A stretch of 64,000 nucleotides of DNA from contig NW_004955487.1 of the NCBI RefSeq assembly GCF_000276665.1, positions 8,031,584-8,095,583 on the forward strand, written 5' to 3'. Under the pieces are notes generated by a model. That model did not search any database, was not told the origin of the DNA, and worked only from the letters and a program-made list of their open reading frames with translations. This DNA comes from Chinchilla lanigera (lineage: Eukaryota > Chordata > Mammalia > Rodentia > Chinchillidae). Both the position numbers and the translations under genes were made by a program. Positions 46,902 to 57,911 of the stretch are shown here, piece by piece (position 1 is the stretch's first letter; every line of letters begins with the position of its first letter).

Positions 46902-48222
46902 ACATCTTGATCAGGAATTGACTATTTTGGGTTTCCTTCATTGTATGAAGAACTCAAAAGGAAAGAACCAAAGAGAGCAAAATATAGTTGCTGTTTTAAA
47001 GTGTATGAAAGAGCTACTTGTACTTCAGTGGAGGGATCTCCTAGCTCAGGAAAATGTGGAAACACAGAATCTGAAACCAGGAAGCGATATGGGCCATCTG
47101 CAGAGCTGTTAGGCAAAACTGAAGAAACAACTGGAACCCTCCAGGAGGGAAATGATTAGGCTTCAGGAGAGAGACACACAGTCATAATGCAAGAGCAGGA
47201 ATTTGCATCAGCTCCTGAAAAATAAGGATGAGGTACAAAAGTTACAAAACTATCATTGCAAGTCGAGCAACTCAGTATAATCATGGTATGAAAAGAAAAA
47301 GTATGACTGTAATAAACTAAAGGAATGACCACTTCAATTTGTTATGGACAAAAAGGATAAAAAATAGCCAGGGACGCTCTAAACTGTGTGAGCAGAGCTG
47401 ACAGAAAAAGAGGGCTCCTGGAGGATTGGTAAAAGAGAAGCCAGGAAGGAAGATGAAACATATAAAATTCTCTTGAATGATTTCGAATACCATCAGGAAC
47501 AAATTCTAATGGAAAATGCTGAATTTAAGAAGGTTCTTCAGCAAGTGAAAAAGGAAATGATTTCCCTTCTTTCTCCCCAAAAGAAGAAACCGAGAGAAAG
47601 AGCAGAGGAGATTACGGAAACCGTTATCTCTGAAGTTGCAGAAACCGCAGGGAACTGAGCAGAGAGAGTTTGCGGGAACCTTCCTGTGAAACTGTGAGAC
47701 AGCCACTTACAAACAGTATCAGAAAAGAGTGGAGAATTTTGAAAAGCCATGCAGAAAAACTTGACAACCAAGTTTCAGAGGCACATTTGTAACGACGAAG
47801 ACATAATATCACTGCAAGACCATGAACGAGAAACTGAGAAACTGGAGTTAGAAATTCAACAGTGTAAAAACAGTATCAAAATACAGCAGCAACTTTCACA
47901 GCAGCAGCTTACTACTGCACATGAGGATGAGACCACTTAACCATTGTGAGACTGTTACCGGTTGGAAGAAAAGAACTCCTTAAAGAAGAATGGTCCCTTT
48001 TTAAAGAGCAAAGAAAGAACTTTGAGAAAGAAAGACAAAGCTTTACAGAATCGCTATTTGCCTAGGGTTGGAGAGAAAGGCATAAGAATGAGCCAGCTGG
48101 TTAAAGCAACAGATTTTAAATATGATGACCTTTGACCAACCAAATTCAGAAAATGCGAAGATTTTCAGCGCTTTCTCTGGAAGTTCTGATCAAGACAATC
48201 TCACAGTGTACTCAAGGCCACG

Positions 48223-48224
<2 letters not shown>

Positions 48225-48258
<34 letters not shown>
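48225..48258. repeat. Poly(A) tract (A34) within pseudogene
   Basis: A pure A run inside the pseudogene, about 285 bp upstream of its stop. The parent has a Gln/Lys-rich codon stretch here (CGGCAA..AAGAAA), from which the tract probably expanded. It is not the retrocopy's own poly(A) tail, since coding homology continues after it. Confidence 0.9.
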
Positions 48259-48260
<2 letters not shown>

Positions 48261-48764
48261 CCCAGCAAGTCTAATTGGTCTCCAGTTTACACATCTATAA
48301 TTACAAAGTTTCTGCCTGTTTCACCTATTCTAGACTCTACCCAGACATGTTCCTGTGTATTGGAGTATAGTTCAATCAGTGTGCTGAATGTAGCTCCTGA
48401 AGAAATGAAACCAAATCAGATCAGAAGAGAATGTACCAGTTACAAGTGGAGCTTTGGCTTCTAGGCCTGGAATGCAGACAATTCGCCACAGCAGATGTCT
48501 TTGACCTATGCAAATTCTCATGTAGAAAAAGATGACTTACCTTAGATGTGTGGATGGAACGTTATTCACTTATATATTCACCAAATTTGTTTCATCTGAG
48601 TTGCAATGAGATGAAACAAAGTGAGTCATCTCTGATAATTTAAATAAATAAATAAACTGTAACTTAAAAATAGAATAAGAAATGTACAATTATAATGTGA
48701 AAACCTTCATTGGTTAATCTTCCTGATTCTTGGTGTGTGTTTCCAGATTTCCAGACAGGAATAG

Positions 48765-48815
48765 ATGGGTAGACAGACAGACAGATAAACAGACAGATAC
48801 ATAGATGTAGAATAA
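48765..48815. repeat. Degenerate (AGAC)n/(AGAT)n
   Basis: Tetranucleotide tract mixing AGAC and AGAT units. Confidence 0.85.
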
Positions 48816-48829
48816 ACACAAATATAGGA

Positions 48830-49435
48830 TTATACCACATGTATTAACATGAAATTTACTTTTTAATTCAATAACATATATTCAACATCTATTTCAGAAT
48901 ATACAACTGAAGTTTATTCTATTCAATGAGTATATCGATACACTTGTACTATGATTGATATACTAATGGAAATTTAAATTTTTACAAGGTTTTGATGTTC
49001 CAAAGTGGTAATAAACATTCCTTTCCAACACTTTGAGTGTTTCTATGTGATACTTAAATTAAAAGTAGAATTTGTCAGCAGTTTTATATATTTAGTTACT
49101 TGATTGTTACTGACAAGTTGCTCTCTAAAAATTTTGTACCAATTTATACTTCCATCCACAGGAAAACTATATTCCCCATATCCTTAATAACATAAGGTAA
49201 CATGAAGCTTTTTAGTCTATCAAAACATGAGAGATTAAAATAGTGCTCTATATTTTTATTTCACTGAAAAATATATTCTCTGAGCATATTTTCATTTATC
49301 TTAGTCATTGTAAATTGTTCAAATCTTGGCCACTTTCCCATTTATTATTTACTTTTAAATCACAGTATAATGTAATATCCATGGCTAAACTAGTGAATCC
49401 TATCATTTACAAGTATTGAAAGAAAAATACAGGAC
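48830..49435 (-). mobile_element. Old L1 (L1M-like) fragment, antisense, left part
   Basis: The + strand shows 'GACAAGTTGCTCTCTAAAAATTTTGTACCAATTTATACTTCCATCCACAGG' and then 'TTTCATTTATCTTAGTCATTGTAAATTGTTCAAATC'. This is the antisense order of old L1 ORF2/3' sequence. It continues after the URR1-like insertion at 49,440-49,705. Confidence 0.6.
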
Positions 49436-49439
49436 AAGG

Positions 49440-49705
49440 ATTTTTCATGATGTGAGTTCTTTTCTCACCTTGGAGCAGGTCTCCTGCCTACAAGGGAGGA
49501 AAGAGGCTTGCGTCTCCCTTTTTTCGCTCTTGCTGCTTGATTCTCTTCCACCACCATGAACTGTTGTCCTGCTGTCATGCTACCCTTTGGAGACAGCTGA
49601 TTCTTGACTGAAATCTCTACAAACTGTGAGCTAAATAAAACTTTACTTTCTTAATTTTAGGTTTCAGGCATTTTGTCTCAGCAACAAGAAAGAACTATGA
49701 CAAGT
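49440..49705 (+). repeat. URR1-like interspersed repeat, copy 8, inserted into L1
   Basis: Shares the whole 3' half with copy 9 at 51.6-52.0 kb: 'AGAGGCTTGCGTCTCCC', 'GCTCTTGCTGCTTGATTCTCTTCCACCACC', 'GGAGACAGCTGATTCTTGACTGAAA', 'GAGCTAAATAAAACTTTACTTTC', ending 'AAGAAAGAACTATGACAAG'. Old antisense L1 sequence resumes on its right side. Confidence 0.65.
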
Positions 49706-50400
49706 TTCTAAAGTCATCCATTCCTCTTTCCAGTCCTTTTGAGGAACTGTTTGAGGCAAAGTAATATTTGTATGAATTTGTTGCCTGACACATTTTTCTT
49801 AGTTTTTGATGTTAAGAATATTAATTGTTTATTTTTTCTACTGGCTGTAAATATTTAGCCAATTTATTATTATCTTTATGCTTTTAAAGCAACAAGGAGT
49901 TTTATTCAACTAGTACAATGTATTATTTCTCTTTTCAATTTTTTGCTCTTAGCTTTTACACAAAGTAAACAGTTCCACTCCAATATAAACTTCCATGTAC
50001 CTACCAGATTTGACATAAGTTCTTTCCTGTATTTTTAAATGATTTGATTTTTCTTTTATGTTTAATACTTTAACTCTTCTACAATGTTCTTTGTCATTTG
50101 TTATTATGTGGGAATCTGAATGTATTTGTTTAGTTTCCTCAAAACCAGTAGAATTAACCAGTACAATTAATACTACAATAATTGAGTATTTTATTTATTA
50201 AATAATCAAGATTTTCCACATTATGCTCAGCTATTGAGCTATGCAATCTATCTTAATGCTAGCCTTTAACTCTATTGACTTTCCTTCTTTGTATGTCAGT
50301 ATGCACTGTAAAAATTATTATAGTTATATATTTTAATCTTGCTTGGGCTAGTGTCTCTCCCCAATTGTTTTTTCAAAGTGCTGTTTTCTAACTTTCAATA
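49706..50400 (-). mobile_element. Old L1 (L1M-like) fragment, antisense, right part
   Basis: 'TGTTCTTTGTCATTTGTTATTATGTGGGAATCTGAATGTATTTG', 'ATTGAGTATTTTATTTATTAAATAATCAAGATTTTCC' and 'ATTATTATAGTTATATATTTTAATCTTGCTTGGGCTAGTGTCTCTCCCC' follow antisense L1 ORF2 order. Confidence 0.6.
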
Positions 50401-51249
50401 TTCAATGAACACTTCATGAAGGGAAGAAAAGAGGAGTGAAGAGAGTGTGGAGGTGAGTGAGCCACTGACAGCTCCTTCACTTAAGAGGCCACAGTTATGG
50501 CAGAGAACACCAGGCTTCCCTGAAGTCACTGGACAGCTGCACCAGGAAACCCAGGATCTATATAAATCAGATTACAACTTAGTGTCTAGAAAGTACACAC
50601 ATGAGTAAAGGATAAGCCACAAGCTACAGAAATTGGAATTAAGACATTCAGTGATACAAAGTGACAAAGTGAATCTCTAGGACTACCTCATCTCTTCCCA
50701 CAAAACACATGTACAATAACTTATTTGACTTTCCTAATGAGAATCTGCTGAAGTAATGAAAAACACCAAGATAACCAAACAAACATATGCTCACAGCAAC
50801 TCCTTCCCGTGACAAACATGTCTATCCTTTTACCACCAAAGAGACTACTAAACAAATCTTCAAAACACAACCATGGGGGTGTGCTTTCCAAAACCTCTTT
50901 TATTGGCATAATGTGTGGAGTATATATATATTTCATTTCAAATTTCCAAAAAACTTAATCAAGGTTGTCTTATGTAACTTGAATGTATGTTTCTCAAAAA
51001 GCATACAGATTCATGCAATTGTCAAAGACTATAATATTTTGTTGTTGTTAATTAAATATTTAACATATTATTATTTGAATATTTAACACATTTAAAAATT
51101 TAAATTGTTTTTCATTGATATCTGAATTAAAGTTATAATTATTACTAAAAATAGTAGGAAAATAAGAACAGAAGTTCTAAGCCAAAATTAAGGTTTATAT
51201 ACAAGTTAACAGGGAGAACACCTTTCTTTCAATTGGCTCATAGAATTGT

Positions 51250-51415
51250 ATATATATATTTATATATATATAATATATATATAAATATATAAATATATAT
51301 AAATATATAAATATATAAATATATATTATATATTATATATTAATGTATATTTATAATATATATTATATATAATATATAAACATATTTATATATAATGTGT
51401 ATATATATATATATG
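51250..51415. repeat. AT-rich self-complementary tract
   Basis: Long interrupted (TA)n/(ATAA)n stretch dominated by ATATATAAATATA-type units that are mutually complementary, so long hairpins or cruciforms are possible. Ends in (TA)n at 51,400-51,414. Confidence 0.93.
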
Positions 51416-51514
51416 GTGTCATGGGATGTTTTCATGCCTGCATACAGTATAAAATGTCAAAATCAAGGTAAGTATATCTTATTCCTCATTTAGTATTTAT
51501 GTAATAGTTAATAC

Positions 51515-52005
51515 ATTGTGTCAACTTGAAAAGTTTACAAGCTTAACTAAATGACTCTGAAGTTCTACATCCTAGGCTGCAAAGGACATGCCGTAGGGCA
51601 GATGTTTACACTCCAGGATGTTGTAATGTTTGATTCACTGTGTCAACCTGAGAAATTTAATTTAGCTAAGTAATTCAGCAGGGGCCCAAGGTCCTCACTT
51701 TGTAAACACCCTAAGCCTATGCAAGAGGAGGGCATGGAGTTGGTGTGAGCACTTCACCTACCCTAGAGCAGGTAGCCAGCATATAATGTAAGGGAAGAAA
51801 AGAGGCTTATCCCCCTTTTGCTCTTGTTGCTCTTGCTGTCTTCCACTACCTTAAACTATTGCCCCTCTGCCATGCCACACTGCCTTGGAGCCAGCTGATT
51901 ATGAACTGAAAGCTCCACAAACAATAAGCTAAATAAACCTTTCCTTCTTTAACTTTGAGTGTCAGGTATTTTGTCTCAGCAATGAAACAAAAGTAACTAA
52001 AACAG
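51515..52005 (+). repeat. URR1-like interspersed repeat, copy 9 (longer 5' variant)
   Basis: The head 'CACTGTGTCAACCTGAGAAATTTAATTTAGCTAA' (51,637) appears in a second, partial form at 51,518 ('TTGTGTCAACTTGAAAAG..AGCTTAACTAAATGACTC'). This suggests either a duplicated head or two overlapping insertions. The 3' half matches copy 8 and ends 'AAAAGTAACTAAAACAG'. Confidence 0.65.
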
Positions 52006-52139
52006 TTTCTTAGTAGTAAAAACATTCAAAAACCTGTTTTGGAGCTGTTTTAAAATATGGAAAACATTATCATTATCTAGTCATCCTACAGTGCAATAAA
52101 ACACCAAATCTTACTTCTCTTATCTCAATATAATATGCT

Positions 52140-52428
52140 ACCAGCTATCAGCCTTCCCCACCCTCTTTTCTACTTTATTCTTCTTAGTTTATGGTAAGGA
52201 CTGTTTTGTGACCCACCCTTCTATGAGATTACCTCTTTTTGGATTCCCTACATACAGGTGGGACAACGTAGTGTTTGTCTTTCTGTGTCTGATTTATTTG
52301 ATTTATCATAACAGCCTCCAGTTCCAGCCATGTTATTGAAATGTTATTCTTTTGTATGATGGAATAGTACTTTCTTGTATCTATATGGAATATGATTAAA
52401 ATATACAGTATATATTTATGTTAAAATG
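52140..52428 (-). mobile_element. L1 3' region, antisense, left part
   Basis: 'ACATACAGGTGGGACAACGTAGTGTTTGTCTTTCTGTGTCTG', 'CCTCCAGTTCCAGCCATGTTATTGAAATG' and 'GATGGAATAGTACTTTCTTGTATCTATATGGAATATG' are classic antisense L1 3'-end phrases. The element is interrupted by the mariner at 52,431 and resumes at about 52.9 kb. Confidence 0.8.
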
Positions 52429-52430
52429 TA

Positions 52431-52887
52431 TTACTGTAAAAGACACATTGCCATGATTTCCCCTCAAAATCCTCTTCCTAATTTTGAGCACACTTATCCC
52501 ATCATTATAGCCACTTCCTGAAGCAGTGCTGGGAGTACTCTTTCTTCTCCTTCTGAGCTACAATTAAGATTGTAGTGAAGACTGATGCCAAGTGTGCTGA
52601 AATGGAAACACGAGCTTGCGAAAATATCATGGTGCATTCTTGTGCACTTATTTGCAGGGTCTGGCACCATGCAGCCTCTGGCTCTTCCCCATGGTTCTAA
52701 ATGACCATGAAAGGGAAACACTTTTAATTGATTCAGAACATTGAGGCAGCCACACAGCATAAGTAATGATCCTCAAGAAAGAGAACTTCCAAAACCGTTT
52801 CAGAAAGTGTCAAGAATGATGGGATCAGTGTTTGAGATGAGGGGAGGATTTTGAGAAGGGTTCATGGTAATGTGTCTTTTATCATAA
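52431..52887 (-). mobile_element. Mariner-family element, copy B, complete ends (457 bp)
   Basis: The left end TTACTGTAAAAGACACATTG and the reverse-complemented right end TTATGATAAAAGACACATTA match over about 45 bp of inverted repeat, extending to CTCAAAATCCTC on both sides. TA precedes the left end; the right flank is an A/T run. At about 570-880 bp shorter than an autonomous mariner (1.0-1.3 kb), it is an internally deleted derivative. A weak C-terminal transposase echo (LPQCSESIKSVSL in a - frame) occurs near 52.72 kb. It splits an antisense L1. Confidence 0.8.
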
Positions 52888-52889
52888 TT

Positions 52890-53123
52890 TTTTTTTAATT
52901 TAAACATTCACACCTTCACCATATTTTTATCACACCGTATGTACGACATTTTCTTCATCTATTCATCCGGGGGGGGGGCATCTCAGTTAATTCTATAGTT
53001 TGTACATATTTGTAATGCTGTAATAAATATTAGAATGCCAATGTCTGTCTCTTCACCATATTGATGCCATTTCCTTTGGAGATGATAGATTGATAGATAG
53101 ATAAATGATAGATAGACAGATAG

Positions 53124-53154
<31 letters not shown>

Positions 53155-53690
53155 GGTCAAGTGAGAATTTTATTTTTAACTGGTGAGGATACTCCACATC
53201 GTTCTCTGTAACTGTTGTTCTAATTTGTATGTCCACCAACAGTGTGCAAAAGTTCTCTTCTTTCCACAGCCTCCCTCAGCCTTGTTACCTTTGAAGTTCT
53301 GATATAACCATTCTTGATGGGGTGAAATGAAATCTCTTTTTGGTTTTGATTTGTATTTTGCTGAGGATCAGTGATACTGAATATTTTCATTGATTTAGCT
53401 GCTATTTTAATGCTTTCTTTCTTTAAGTGTATTGCCAATTACCAAATCAGATTATGTGGGGTTTTGTTGTTAAAGTATTTGTGTTCCTTATATTCTTAAG
53501 GGGTTATTAATCCCTTTTTACATGTATAGATTCTAAACATTTTCTCCCAATCTGTATGTTATCCCTTCATTATATGGATTATTTCCTTTGCTGTGCAGAA
53601 GAACCTATAATATATAACAGTGTTAAGTAAAGTCCAAACCCTGCAGTTAAGGTCATTAGGGTCATTTGTAGTAATAGGTGCATCTTTCAA
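52890..53690 (-). mobile_element. L1 3' region, antisense, right part
   Basis: Continues the left part: 'CATTTTCTTCATCTATTCATCCGGG', 'TGTAATGCTGTAATAAATATTAGAATGC', 'CCACCAACAGTGTGCAAAAGTTCTC', 'TTTTTGGTTTTGATTTGTATTTTGCTGAGGATCAG' and 'TTTTCTCCCAATCTGTATGTTATCCC..TTTCCTTTGCTGTGCAGAAG'. A G10 run and a (GATA)n tract sit inside it. Confidence 0.85.
53081..53155. repeat. (GATA)n microsatellite inside L1
   Basis: Imperfect GATA units over about 75 bp, expanded within antisense L1. The antisense poly-(LSIY) open frame is an artefact of it. Confidence 0.96.
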
Positions 53691-53699
53691 TGCTAACTA

Positions 53700-53745
53700 T
53701 ATATACATATATTTATATTTATATATATATATATATAATTTCCCA
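53700..53745. repeat. (TA)n-rich tract
   Basis: Short TA-dominated run at the end of the L1 fragment. Confidence 0.85.
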
Positions 53746-53749
53746 TTTT

Positions 53750-55110
53750 GAGTCTCAAACATAATAATATTGAAACAATTTACAATATTGATGATCCTTT
53801 CACCAATATTTTTATATTCCTCAATTTTTACCATTTCACCACATAGCATTGCATATTTCTATCTACCTCTATGTGTGTGCTTATGTATGTACATAAAAAT
53901 ATATATAAGCAAGTTCTACATTTCATTCCTCTGCACTCATAAATATATCTCCTGGAAATGGATTTTGGAGATGACGGGCAACCCTAATGCTATAATGCCA
54001 ATGAGAAACCTAAAACTAATATGATTCAATTCATAAACAATTCAAGTTAAATTTTTCTGAATACAATGAAGGATCACCGAGTGGTAGAGAAGAGCATGGA
54101 GGCCAGTTTGCAAGCAGAAGCATTTTATCTTTGTACAGATAAAAACAGGGAGAACCACAAAGACTCTTCTTTGTTTATCTTGCTGCATTTTAAAAGACAA
54201 ATTGTTTTAGGAGTGACCTTTTCTTCAAACCATATGGGATGTGTCAAGTAATCAAGGGGTGGGTTGTAATCATTTTATATAACTGATTGACCCCCCCCAA
54301 TCCAACAGTGTTGGAAGTATGCAAATGAACCTTGATGTCCCCATAAAAGTCTGATCTACTGCAAATGTTCCTGCACATTCTCCCAGGTACATATCTACAG
54401 ACTTACTATAGTTAAAAACTTTGCTTCCAAGCATTCACATACTCTGACTTTTCAATTTCAAAGGATTTCAGCACAGTTCCCTGCAATTCATCATGTGAAA
54501 GGAATAAACAAGAAAGAAAATGGAAGCACATTCACACTTGCCAAGACATTTCCCTTCAGATGGAGAAAAAGCTACTGAATGAATAATATAAGGAAGATGA
54601 TTTTGGTGCTTCAAAAACAGAAAAATTACTTACAGTCCCAGTTAGTGAAGCCAGCCTTCCCTTTGCTATAGAATATAAATAAGCACCAGTTGCACAGTAG
54701 CAGCCTGCTATAATCCAGCTCATTACCACAGAGCCCAGTCATGCTAAGGATCCCACCCCTTCATAAAGCACTCCACTAAGTTCAGTACTACCAAGTCTCC
54801 ACAGACAAGGCTAATCCAAATGAAGTTTATTCCCCACTTTCTTGATCTTTTTCCTTCAAAATTTTCAAAAATAAGTTTTCATGCCAATGTAAATGTATAA
54901 ATTCATTACACACATTCATAATCTTGTGTGCCTCTTTTGCATAAATTTTTAGATATCTTCTCTGGCCTTTCTCCTCTGATGTTTCCCATTTAAAGCATGA
55001 TCCTTTTGTGTTTCTTTTGAATACTTATACATTCCGATGACTCTTAACTCAATCCAAACTATTACCTAGTCTGTCACTTAGATATGTAATTTCTGTTAAG
55101 CATTTCCAGT
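53750..55110. other. AT-rich, no recognised gene or repeat
   Basis: Open frames are at or below 84 codons and random in composition. Confidence 0.4.
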
Positions 55111-55119
55111 TGGATATCT

Positions 55120-55545
55120 GTGTGGGTTAGCTTTTTATTGCAGCAACAAAATACCTGGTATGTCACAACTTAAAACAAGATGGTTTATGTTAGTTCACTG
55201 CTCCTGAGATTTCAGTCAATGGTCAGCTTCTACAAGGCAGAAACAGCATGGCACAAGGCATAGCAGAGGACAGCAGTTCACCTCATGGCAAGCAAGAAGC
55301 AGAGCAGGTGAAGAGGAAAGATCTGGAGACAGGATATACCTTTCTAAAGCATACCCCTGAGTTCCAGTGTCCACAAGGGTCCTACCTCTTTATAGCCTAT
55401 ACAACTAGAAACTCACCAATGGATTCTTCCACTGATGAGTGTAGCACCACCATGATGCAGTCACCTTCAAAAATTCGCATCTCTAAACATGGGAGACTTC
55501 TCAGGACCCTTTTGATGGAAACCATAACAATATCTAAGAGACACC
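55120..55545 (-). repeat. URR1-like interspersed repeat, copy 10
   Basis: Starts 'TTAGCTTTTTATTGCAGCAACAAAATACCTGG', then 'GGTTTATGTTAGTTCACTGCTCCTGAGATTTCAGTC', 'GGTCAGCTTCTACAAGGCAGA' and 'ACTCACCAATGGATTCTTCCACTGATGA', closing near 'GATGGAAACCATAACAATATC'. The 120-codon open frame on + is the antisense of this repeat. Confidence 0.6.
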
Positions 55546-55549
55546 TCAG

Positions 55550-57900
55550 GCATGTACCAGCCTTTACTCTCTGCACTCACAGCTGGAGCTCTCTCGTGCT
55601 TATCCAGTGACCTTCTCTCCCTTCCTGCCAGTAGCCTTCCACAACTCAGGTGATAAGGGCTAAAGCAGTCAACAGAGAGTGGAGGGCATTCAAAACACAA
55701 AGAATGCGACATAGTCTCAGTCAGAAGATAATTTCCTCTGCCTGTGTTTAATACCATGGGATTGTTAAATCTGAAGCTCAAAAGGGGAGAAACTTTCCAT
55801 TGTTTGAATGTGTTTGAGGAAATTTATATGAAGATTTGCACACAAGTAACTCACAACCCAATCAAGGTGATTCAGAGCACTGGAGTTCATGAGAGCCAGA
55901 GCACTTCCATTTGCAAATTCCTGAACCTGAAACAATTACAGGAAGTCAGGCATCACAGCAATTAAGATTTAACATCAGCCACAGTAGCAATTTAGCATGC
56001 ATCAGAATATGATAAGAAGACAGATAATGTGGAGAAAAAGCAAGACTATTCAGAACAGTGTGGAAAAATGCAAGATCTAGATGACATGAGACAAAAGCTA
56101 CTGCTCTACCCATTCATAATTAGCCCTCCAAAGTGAAATTGAAAACTTAAACTGCATTCCTGTGATTGTTGCATTACACTCTCATTTGTTGTATAAATCT
56201 CTGCTAAATCAGTGCTGCAAAATATGTGTTCTATTGTTCTACCATAGAATGTAGTTCTTTCTGCTTCACGCTCTTTCATGAACAATTCCTCCAAATCTCC
56301 CTTTAGATTAGCTAATAAATATTATGAGGTTTATTCATTCAACCAGTATGACAAAACCAGTGAAAGACATTATATACAAAAGGGGTCACATATAACATAA
56401 AGACTTTTTTTAATAGGTGTCCTTACAACTTTCCAAGTAAAATAATTCTTCCTGGTATTTCTAAGAGAAGACATGTATCTGGGGTTATAATAATCAGGAC
56501 ATGCATAACACACAAACAGCAGAATTAGACAGACAAGGTAAATAACACCCCTGAGTAAATTCAACAGCTTCTGTCATTACCAAAATTAAATACAGGGATT
56601 TGGAAGAAATTTAAATCATCAAATCTAAAGTTCTTAAGATTCTGCTGGGGAAAAAATGTGTAAGAAAGAAAGGATTAAAATGGGAACAAGTCAACCCTTG
56701 GCTGAGTTTCTGTTTCATATTTATGTGCCCATCTGCCATAGCCTAAGGTTAAAAAGTACTCATTTTAATCATGAAAAACATATCCATCATAAGTTGGCCT
56801 TAAAAAAAAATCACTCACCATAAGAAAAGTAATGTGAGTATGGCTGGTTATACAACAAAGTAAGAAAAGAAAGAATAGTTTGGGGTTTTTCCCTAACCTC
56901 GGCAACTCTGCAACCTAATGAAGTTTAAATCTCAAGTAAGCATTCTCCAAAATCATCTTTCCCAGTTATTTGAAGAACAAAACAATTAAATTTGATATTC
57001 TCACATAGATTTTTCAAGCTATCAGACAGACATAATATTGCAATAATACAAAATTTGCAAGCAGCACTTGAATTTGGTACAGGAAGCCAAAGTATATCAA
57101 CAGCTCACTTAAATGTTTCCTTCAGCCTAACATTTTTTGTTAGTTTCTGAAATAGACCTGCAAATAACATAAACGTCTTGACAGAAAATTGGTGGTGGTG
57201 ACTACAGTGAGGAACTATCTGAGGACAATGTACTGTGACTTGGAACATAAGATACAATTTTCTTTGCATAGAGGCAAAATGAAGTGATGACATAATTCAC
57301 AAAACCTATTCTCCTCTTCAAATTGCATTCCAACTTTTCCTCTCACTGGGCATCTTTTAAAGAGAAAAACTCAACACTCTAAGCGATTCCACTGATACCG
57401 GGTTGCAAGTAATCACAATTCCAGAGTTTGTGGTTTGCTTTTCTATGCTCTTTCTACCTGCAAGAGTATTAAAAAGACATTAATCCCTCTCCTGAGTTTT
57501 ATTAAGAAGTTTGCTCTAGGGGGAAACATTGCATTAGCCCAACTACATCATACCTGTCCCTTCCATTTACTCTCTGGTTCTGTATATTTTGCTTTCTTTT
57601 CACCTATTAAATATATGTTTCCAACTGGATGTTATCAGGAAGGTGGGGATAAAGTTTGGGCTGGAGTTCATTCCTTCTGTTTTTGGGCTCTACTCCCACC
57701 TAATTATCTTTTTCCCCTAGAACTCTATTCTCTGTCCTAATGAAATTAAACTATACCCAATTTTCAAATCATATGCTATATTTGTTTCCTTTTGTACTGC
57801 TTTTATACTATGCATTCTCCTTCCAGTGACTTTACTCTTAATTTTCTGTGTCTACATTTGACATATGAAGTATGACAAGAAAATACAGTGAACATTTAAT
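55550..57900. other. No recognisable gene or repeat
   Basis: AT-rich. The longest open frames (101-104 codons) lack motifs or any recognisable family. Confidence 0.4.
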
Positions 57901-57911
57901 TAAAAAAAATA

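Larger units (their letters stand above)
46680..48545 (+). pseudogene. SSX2IP: Processed pseudogene of SSX2IP (afadin/alpha-actinin-binding protein)
   Basis: The conceptual translation, with frame changes, follows SSX2IP/ADIP almost from its N-terminus to its C-terminus. Examples are QYIPETKMSPSSLYS-like sequence at about 46.74 kb, [18 protein letters not shown] and [15 protein letters not shown] at 46.97-47.09 kb, [20 protein letters not shown] plus [15 protein letters not shown] at 47.50-47.62 kb, RQDHE-like/[13 protein letters not shown] at 47.81-47.87 kb, and a C-terminal VEKDDLP with stop at about 48,543. The parent is a coiled-coil adaptor at adherens junctions and centrosomes. All exons are fused without introns, so this is a retrocopy. 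Defects include in-frame stops, several frameshifts, a 44-bp tandem duplication (46,817-46,901) and a pure A34 tract inside the reading frame (48,225-48,258). The several short open frames here are fragments of it. A 3'UTR remnant may extend to about 48.7 kb; no target-site repeats were found. Confidence 0.93.

Noticed and set aside
53081..53155. CRISPR-like or regulatory (GATA) array
   Set aside because: A plain tetranucleotide microsatellite expanded inside an L1. There are no spacers, and this is a mammalian genome.
55248..55610. 120-codon open frame on +
   Set aside because: Antisense translation of URR1-like copy 10.
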